A stretch of 9,016 bases of DNA. Source: an uncultured Eubacteriales bacterium (lineage in GTDB: Bacteria; Bacillota; Clostridia; Oscillospirales; Acutalibacteraceae). Positions 5,402 through 9,016 of this stretch are shown one piece after another. The notes under the pieces were generated by a model that saw only the letters and a program-made list of their open reading frames with translations, ran no database searches and was not told the origin of the DNA. Position 1 is the first letter of the stretch. The number at the start of each line of letters is the position of its first letter. The position numbers and the translations under genes were made by a program. The stretch is from NCBI GenBank assembly GCA_900322105.1, contig ONYV01000195.1, forward strand, positions 1-9,016, in the 5' to 3' direction.

Positions 5402-6115
5402 TTACGCATACATCTTTGTTTTAGCGGCGACGACAGCCAGCGCTTTGCTGATGGCTGTGCCGATGATGAAGCATACGATCGCTTCGATCAGGGCATTGAT
5501 ACCTGCCATCGCAAACAGCAGCGTGAAAGGATTGGTTGCGCCTGCTTTTTCTGCAATATTGCGGATCGGTTCTGACTGGTAGAACAGCAAAAATAATGTA
5601 CTCATAAAGAACAGCGTGTTCATCAGCGGTACAGAAAGGCTGGTGACGGCATAAGAGATCATTTTTGTTTTGTCGATCCTGCGCAGACCGCGGAAGATCA
5701 GTGCGCCTAAAAATCCTTCGAGGATACGGGGCACAAAACAAAGAACAGCGGTCAGCCACGGGTTGATCTGGAACAGAGAGCTTGTCAATGCACTGCCGCC
5801 TGTGACAGCGGTGATGAAGCTGGTCAGACCGAAGATGCCGCCGATGATGGCAGCGTCAACAGGTTTTAGAAGGATCGCCGCCATAATGACAGGAATGGTC
5901 ATAAAGGTGATGGACAAAACAGGTGTTTTCAGATAGCCAAGGGGAGTGAAGTTCATGATGAACATGATCGCCGTCAGCAGTCCTAACAGGGCAAGCCGAA
6001 AAGTGGGCTTCAGTTCATAGTCTTTCTTCATCGCTTTGGTGTTGGTCTCCGCCATAGCGGTCTTTCTGTTTTTGCTCTTTGCCTTGGATTTTTCATCGTT
6101 TGTTAATGCTTTCAT
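5402..6115 (-). CDS. ECF transporter substrate-binding (S) component
   Basis: The 237-residue protein should be the membrane S component of an energy-coupling factor transporter, which captures a vitamin-like substrate and works with the shared EcfT-EcfA-EcfA' module encoded elsewhere. After a 35-residue Lys-rich cytoplasmic N-terminus there are six hydrophobic segments at about residues 39-58, 65-84, 87-106, 117-142, 155-178 and 196-228. The stretch LSITFMTIPVIMAAILL followed by GGIFGLTSF matches the PF12822-type family that includes RibU and PanT; the substrate cannot be fixed from sequence alone. Small residues in the first segment (Ala42, Gly45, Ala49) suit contact with EcfT. ATG 6115 is chosen because CAGGAGGT lies seven bases upstream; the frame stays open up to 6256 but that part is nonsense-like and spans the leader hairpins. 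A 204-base structured leader separates it from the preceding gene. Confidence 0.88.
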   Translation of the reverse strand: MKALTNDEKSKAKSKNRKTAMAETNTKAMKKDYELKPTFRLALLGLLTAIMFIMNFTPLGYLKTPVLSITFMTIPVIMAAILLKPVDAAIIGGIFGLTSFITAVTGGSALTSSLFQINPWLTAVLCFVPRILEGFLGALIFRGLRRIDKTKMISYAVTSLSVPLMNTLFFMSTLFLLFYQSEPIRNIAEKAGATNPFTLLFAMAGINALIEAIVCFIIGTAISKALAVVAAKTKMYA

Positions 6116-6178
6116 TTTCTTTACCTCCTGCTGTTTTTCTGATTTTTGGTGAAAATACAGCGAATGAAAAAATAATTG

Positions 6179-6184
6179 ATTATA
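6179..6184 (-). promoter_or_regulatory. Possible -10 box for the ECF gene
   Basis: Read on the minus strand this is a perfect TATAAT, about 65 bases before the ATG. No convincing -35 is present at a 15-19 base distance. The 7-bp dyad at 6188-6207 lies exactly where RNA polymerase would contact the -35 and spacer region, so it could be an operator. Confidence 0.35.
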
Positions 6185-6187
6185 ATG

Positions 6188-6207
6188 ACCGCTGAAAAAA
6201 CAGCGGT
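6188..6207 (-). promoter_or_regulatory. 7-bp inverted repeat in the ECF gene leader
   Basis: On the minus strand, ACCGCTG and CAGCGGT flank a loop of six Ts. It is not followed by a T-run, so it is not a standard terminator. It could be an operator dyad overlapping the possible promoter or a folded element in a longer leader RNA. Confidence 0.5.
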
Positions 6208-6229
6208 GATTACCGGTTGCAGTCTGTTT

Positions 6230-6257
6230 GGCGTATTCCTCATCTGATGGAATCACC
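6230..6257 (-). promoter_or_regulatory. Hairpin with bulged A in the ECF gene leader
   Basis: On the minus strand, GGTGATTCC (6257-6249) pairs with GGAATACGCC (6239-6230), nine pairs including one G-U and a single bulged A, closing a nine-base loop. Together with the dyad at 6188-6207 it makes the 6116-6319 leader look structured. It matches no riboswitch class I know well. Confidence 0.4.
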
Positions 6258-6319
6258 TGACAGCGTTTTTGGCAGAGTCAGCCGCCTTAGCAAAAGACGG
6301 TTTGTCTGATCTGTGTGTG

Positions 6320-6721
6320 TTATTCCTGCGGTTTGCAGGAAGTGTTTTCTTCCTGAATGGTGCTTTTGATGGCAGCATCGAGCGTATCGTCATCGATCTC
6401 AGCGGTGGGGTCGGCATAAGCGATGGTGATATCCTGATCCTCAGGCTCTTTCTTTTTGCCGTTTTCGTCGATATCGTCAAGGTTAATGGTCTCTTCTATC
6501 TTGATGCCCGGCTTTGGAATGCCGTAGCGGAGAACATACTCATAGCGCGCTCTTGCCTTTTTCAGCCGCAGTCTGGATGCGCTGACGATCTCTGCAAGGA
6601 TCTCAGCATCTTCAGCGGCTGTTTCTTTTCCTTCCATCGCAGAAAGATGGATCTTTCCGAGAGCGATATAGGTGCTGCTGAGTGTTTCCTGCCGCCTTGC
6701 AAGCAGGTCACGATCCACCAT
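6320..6721 (-). CDS. Unrecognised 133-residue protein, helical with acidic tail
   Basis: I do not recognise this protein. Residues 1 to about 65 are helical and charged (LLARRQETLSSTYIALGKIH, later SASRLRLKKARARYEYVLRY) and could form a coiled coil or helical hairpin. A turn YGIPKPG follows, then an acidic, probably disordered tail rich in Asp and Glu. There is no signal peptide or membrane segment. The ATG at 6721 has no proper Shine-Dalgarno; only GGTG about ten bases upstream. A perfect TATAAT lies four bases before the ATG, so the transcript may be leaderless or nearly so. The in-frame extension upstream (to about 6889) is nonsense overlapping the lipoprotein gene, so it is not the start. 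It lies between the lipoprotein gene and the ECF gene on the same strand. Confidence 0.7.
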   Translation of the reverse strand: MVDRDLLARRQETLSSTYIALGKIHLSAMEGKETAAEDAEILAEIVSASRLRLKKARARYEYVLRYGIPKPGIKIEETINLDDIDENGKKKEPEDQDITIAYADPTAEIDDDTLDAAIKSTIQEENTSCKPQE

Positions 6722-6725
6722 TGAT

Positions 6726-6731
6726 ATTATA
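6726..6731 (-). promoter_or_regulatory. TATAAT box immediately before a start codon
   Basis: On the minus strand TATAAT is followed by ATCA and then the ATG of the 133-residue gene. A hexamer TGTTCA sits 17 bases upstream, a poor -35. If it is used, transcription begins at or within the start codon. Confidence 0.4.
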
Positions 6732-6782
6732 CACCAAAACCTTTGCGGTGAACAGTCCTTTTTGAAGTTTTTTTCGGGCTGC

Positions 6783-7478
6783 TCACAGTCCGTGAAAATA
6801 GGTTTGTGTTTCTCCGTATTCTCCTGCCGTGATGAGGTAAGCAGAGCATTCCTTTGGGATCTTGTAAGCCAGCAGAGAATGCACAACACCCTCGTAATAG
6901 TATGTCTGCTGATCCAGACACACGGCGGTGGTGCCCCAATAAGAGCCGTTTTTCAGCTTCAGCATTTCTCCGTTTTCGTCAGTGATGAATGCAGTGATGT
7001 CACACAATGTGCCGCCCTCTGCAACAGGAAAAGTGCTGAGGTCGATCTCATACTCACAAAGCGCATATTCCTCATATTCCTCAGGCTCAAACAGATAAGC
7101 GCCGCTTTTTTTGGCAAGCGCCATCGCTTCCTTTGTCACATCGTTTCCACGGCGTACAGAGAGGATCGACACAGGGATATCGCAGTAGCTGCCGTCTTTG
7201 GTGCAGTATTTTGCAGCAGTCCCCCATTGTCCCAAAGACAGCGGTTCTTCCATAGACGCAGTTTCTGCTTTCGGTGTTTCGGCGTTCTTTACCTGATAAG
7301 AAATACCGTTTGTATTTTGTTCGGCACGACTGCTTTCAGGCATACTGCTTTCGGGTGACGCTTCATTTGCGCTTTGAGCGGAAACAGTTTCTTTTGTGTC
7401 AGACGTTTCTGTCTGCTTTTGTCCGCAGCCGCAGAGGATAAGCAGCAGGGCTGCGAAGAATGGATAGATCCGTTTCAT
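6783..7478 (-). CDS. Lipoprotein with probable DUF4352-like C-terminal domain
   Basis: The 231-residue product has a lipoprotein signal peptide: MKR, a hydrophobic stretch to Leu15, and the lipobox L15-C16-G17-C18, so Cys18 should be lipidated and the protein anchored on the outer face of the membrane. Residues about 20-75 are Ser/Glu/Thr-rich and disordered, a tether to the surface. The remaining 150 residues are mainly beta strands (VSILSVRRGND, then EYALCEYEIDLSTFP, then ITAFITDENGEMLKL, and YKIPKECSAYLI near the end). This recalls the DUF4352/telokin-like domain of many Bacillota lipoproteins; that assignment is from memory. ATG 7478 has GGAGGAAGC just upstream. It starts 16 bases after the 392-residue gene and is probably translated from the same mRNA. 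Confidence 0.85.
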   Translation of the reverse strand: MKRIYPFFAALLLILCGCGQKQTETSDTKETVSAQSANEASPESSMPESSRAEQNTNGISYQVKNAETPKAETASMEEPLSLGQWGTAAKYCTKDGSYCDIPVSILSVRRGNDVTKEAMALAKKSGAYLFEPEEYEEYALCEYEIDLSTFPVAEGGTLCDITAFITDENGEMLKLKNGSYWGTTAVCLDQQTYYYEGVVHSLLAYKIPKECSAYLITAGEYGETQTYFHGL

Positions 7479-7494
7479 TCTGCTTCCTCCGTTT

Positions 7495-8673
7495 TCAGAA
7501 CAGGAGCATGGTATTTCCTTTTATCATGCAGCTGCATTCATAGCTTTCGTATTTTCCTGTTTCGGCGTCATAGAGATAATAGTACGTAAATTCACGTTTG
7601 CTTTCTTCGCTGAAAATGGTCTTTTTGGTAATGCAGTAGCGGTTTTCGATGCAGGTCATCAGACTGCCGAGGCTGTTGTCATAAGAAATGTCGGCTTCGC
7701 TGTTGATAAGACCCCTGATATGCGTTTTTTCTTCGCCGACGGTGACGGTAAAGGTCTTGTAGGGGTCGTCTTCGATCAGATAGAAGATGTTCTTTTTCTT
7801 GGGCTTTTCGGGCGTCAGCTCAACAGACAGCGTGCCGTCTGTCAGATCATAGCTGCAGATCTTTTCGGTGCTTGAACGAAATTCCTTTGCACGGAAATAA
7901 ACTTTCTCTCCGTTCATGCCCATATAGCGCACCAGTGCTTTGATGTCTGCGCTGGCAATGCATTTTTTGGTGATCGAATCCTTGCCGTCTTCAATATCCT
8001 GTTCCAGATCCGTTGTTTTGCACAGCCAGATGTTGTCGCGGACATCTGCGCTGATCCAGCGCTGTTCGCTATAGTAATGCTCCTTGAGACCCTCTTCACA
8101 ATAAGGATCGGCAAGCACCAGATAACGTTCGCCGTTTGCTTCGATGGGTTTGATGTTCTGACAGCCGATACGGGAGATCAGCGGCGCATTGACAAAGAAC
8201 TTACGGTTAGCGCTGATATGATAGAGATAGCACAGACATTCGCTGCCCGTCAGTTCTTTATACTTTTTGAACACCTCCGTGTTGGCGGCATCTTCTGCCA
8301 TATAGATCAGCAGATGATCGTTATCGGGCATCATGCACTCTTTGAAGCTGCCTGTGCAGACTAACTTCCGGCGGTTCAGCTCGCCGCCGCTTTTTTTGTC
8401 CAGTTCGATCAGCCAGAAGCTGTTGCTTCCGTTTTCCAGCACCAAAACGATCGTCTTTTCAAAGGCGTAGATATGGTGTACAAAGGTAGGATCATCCAAC
8501 TGGTAATTCATCACCAGACGTTCTTTCCTTGTTTTGCGGTTATATTCCAGCAAAAACAGTTCGTTTTGTCCGTCCTGATTTTTTTCTTCGGCATAATATA
8601 TGTATGACGCATTAACGTCAACGATCTGAATGTGTCTGTCAGAAAAAATACTTCTGATATCTATGACGGTCAT
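7495..8673 (-). CDS. Probable cytoplasmic beta-propeller-like protein, 392 residues
   Basis: No named family is recognised. The sequence is a run of blade-like strand blocks: SYIYYAEEKN...ELFLLEYN, IYAFEKTIVLVLENG...FWLIEL, HLLIYMAED...CYLYHIS, RYLVLADPY...NIWLCKT, GEKVYFRAKE...ICSYDL and FTYYYLYDAETGKYESY. They have aromatic strands and acidic turns typical of six- or seven-bladed propellers. There is no signal peptide or membrane segment, so it should be cytoplasmic, in contrast with the lipoprotein that follows. ATG 8673 is preceded by AAGAAGGAT with a short spacer. It begins 36 bases after the repeat-tailed gene and ends 16 bases before the lipoprotein start, so the three probably form one operon. 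A role in sensing or scaffolding is only a guess. Confidence 0.8.
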   Translation of the reverse strand: MTVIDIRSIFSDRHIQIVDVNASYIYYAEEKNQDGQNELFLLEYNRKTRKERLVMNYQLDDPTFVHHIYAFEKTIVLVLENGSNSFWLIELDKKSGGELNRRKLVCTGSFKECMMPDNDHLLIYMAEDAANTEVFKKYKELTGSECLCYLYHISANRKFFVNAPLISRIGCQNIKPIEANGERYLVLADPYCEEGLKEHYYSEQRWISADVRDNIWLCKTTDLEQDIEDGKDSITKKCIASADIKALVRYMGMNGEKVYFRAKEFRSSTEKICSYDLTDGTLSVELTPEKPKKKNIFYLIEDDPYKTFTVTVGEEKTHIRGLINSEADISYDNSLGSLMTCIENRYCITKKTIFSEESKREFTYYYLYDAETGKYESYECSCMIKGNTMLLF

Positions 8674-8709
8674 TGATTTATCCTTCTTTCTTTTTTATGT
8701 GCCGCTGTT

Positions 8710-9016
8710 TCAGAAATTGCCGCCGTTCTGTCCGCCGTTCGGATCAAATCCCTGTGGCGGAACAATGGGTGCCTGCTGAGGATATCCTTCGGGAGCGGCA
8801 TTATACTGCGGTGCTTGCTGAGGATATCCTTCGGGAGCGGCATTATACTGCGGTGCCTGCTGGGGATACCCTTCGGGAGCGGCATTATACTGCGGTGCCT
8901 GCTGGGGATATCCTTCGGGAGCGGTATTATACTGAGGTGCTTGCTGAGGATATCCTTCGGGAGCGGTATTATACTGAGGTGCCTGCTGGGGATATCCTTC
9001 GGGAACAGAAGGCTGA
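8710..9016 (-). CDS. C-terminal end of a Pro/Gln/Tyr-rich repeat protein (partial)
   Basis: The minus-strand frame is open from the window edge to TGA at 8710-8712 and gives 101 residues; the start lies beyond the window. Five complete copies and one shortened copy of a 14-residue unit, PEGYPQQAPQYNAA or PEGYPQQAPQYNTA, are followed by IVPPQGFDPNGGQNGGNF. The tail must be disordered. Similar Pro/Gln tails follow zinc-ribbon or membrane domains in many Clostridia, but nothing of the N-terminal domain is visible. It is the most upstream gene seen of the minus-strand operon, and its likely promoter is outside the window. Confidence 0.85.
   Translation of the reverse strand, partial: QPSVPEGYPQQAPQYNTAPEGYPQQAPQYNTAPEGYPQQAPQYNAAPEGYPQQAPQYNAAPEGYPQQAPQYNAAPEGYPQQAPIVPPQGFDPNGGQNGGNF
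8770..9004 (-). repeat. 42-bp in-frame tandem repeat, five units plus a partial
   Basis: Units begin every 42 bp at 8770, 8812, 8854, 8896 and 8938, with a shortened one from 8980. They differ at a few silent sites and at one Ala/Thr position. There are no unique spacers, so it is a coding repeat. Confidence 0.95.

Noticed and set aside
6116..6256. Longer N-terminus for the ECF protein starting at 6256
   Set aside because: The extra 47 residues are not family-like, cross two hairpins, and a strong ribosome binding site precedes ATG 6115.
6116..6260. Resemblance of the ECF leader to cobalamin (GGTGATTCC, CGCCA, ACTG, AACCGG) or FMN riboswitches
   Set aside because: The short motifs come in a suggestive order, but the spacing is wrong, and neither the B12 box nor the second FMN half is present.
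8670..8885. Minus-strand ORF with PLPKDILSRHRSIM repeats
   Set aside because: It reads the 42-bp repeats in another frame. The frame giving PEGYPQQAPQYNAA is open through the window edge and ends in a plausible non-repeat tail.
8770..9004. CRISPR array
   Set aside because: The 42-bp units are directly adjacent with no unique spacers, and they keep a reading frame.

Overview
The window looks like chromosomal DNA from a mid-GC, low-to-moderate-complexity member of the Bacillota, most likely a Clostridia/Oscillospiraceae (Ruminococcus-like) gut bacterium. This is inferred from strong AGGAGG-type ribosome binding sites, hairpin-plus-T-run terminators, a RibF of Gram-positive type, an ECF-transporter S component, a zinc-ribbon protein and BspA-type leucine-rich repeats. 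No rRNA, tRNA, CRISPR array, transposase or phage gene was seen.

Layout. Positions 1-2020 (+ strand): the ambiguous tail of an upstream gene, ribF (riboflavin kinase/FAD synthetase), then an unrecognised protein with two membrane segments and a TPR-like helical domain. Positions 2021-2578: a 558-base gap holding a clear terminator, a near-ideal extended -10 promoter and two candidate very small ORFs. Positions 2579-4946 (+): one large gene that encodes, in order, a zinc ribbon, a helical domain, Lys/Glu-rich 31-residue repeats, Met/Gln/Pro-rich 20-residue repeats, a Pro/Ala/Lys/Glu-rich linker and ten 23-residue BspA-type LRRs. It is split into two frames by an exact 7-bp tandem duplication (AGGACGA twice, 3474-3487). 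Removing one copy restores a single 786-residue frame. A strong terminator follows, then a small 87-residue gene (5019-5282) and a terminator-like hairpin shared with the converging minus-strand genes.

Positions 5402-9016 (- strand), in transcription order: the C-terminal end of a protein with 14-residue PEGYPQQAPQYNAA-type repeats, a 392-residue probable beta-propeller, a 231-residue lipoprotein, a 133-residue protein whose start lies immediately behind a TATAAT box with no good ribosome binding site, a roughly 200-base leader with two hairpins, and an ECF S component (vitamin/small-molecule uptake).

How the genes work together is mostly unknown. RibF makes FMN and FAD. The ECF S component imports an unidentified vitamin-like compound, and riboflavin or pantothenate are possible from its family. 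The propeller and lipoprotein are only 16 bases apart and probably co-expressed. The most interesting part of the window is the zinc-ribbon/low-complexity/LRR protein. It lacks any export signal although its LRR class is usually on the cell surface, and it carries what looks like a reversible or recent frameshift mutation.
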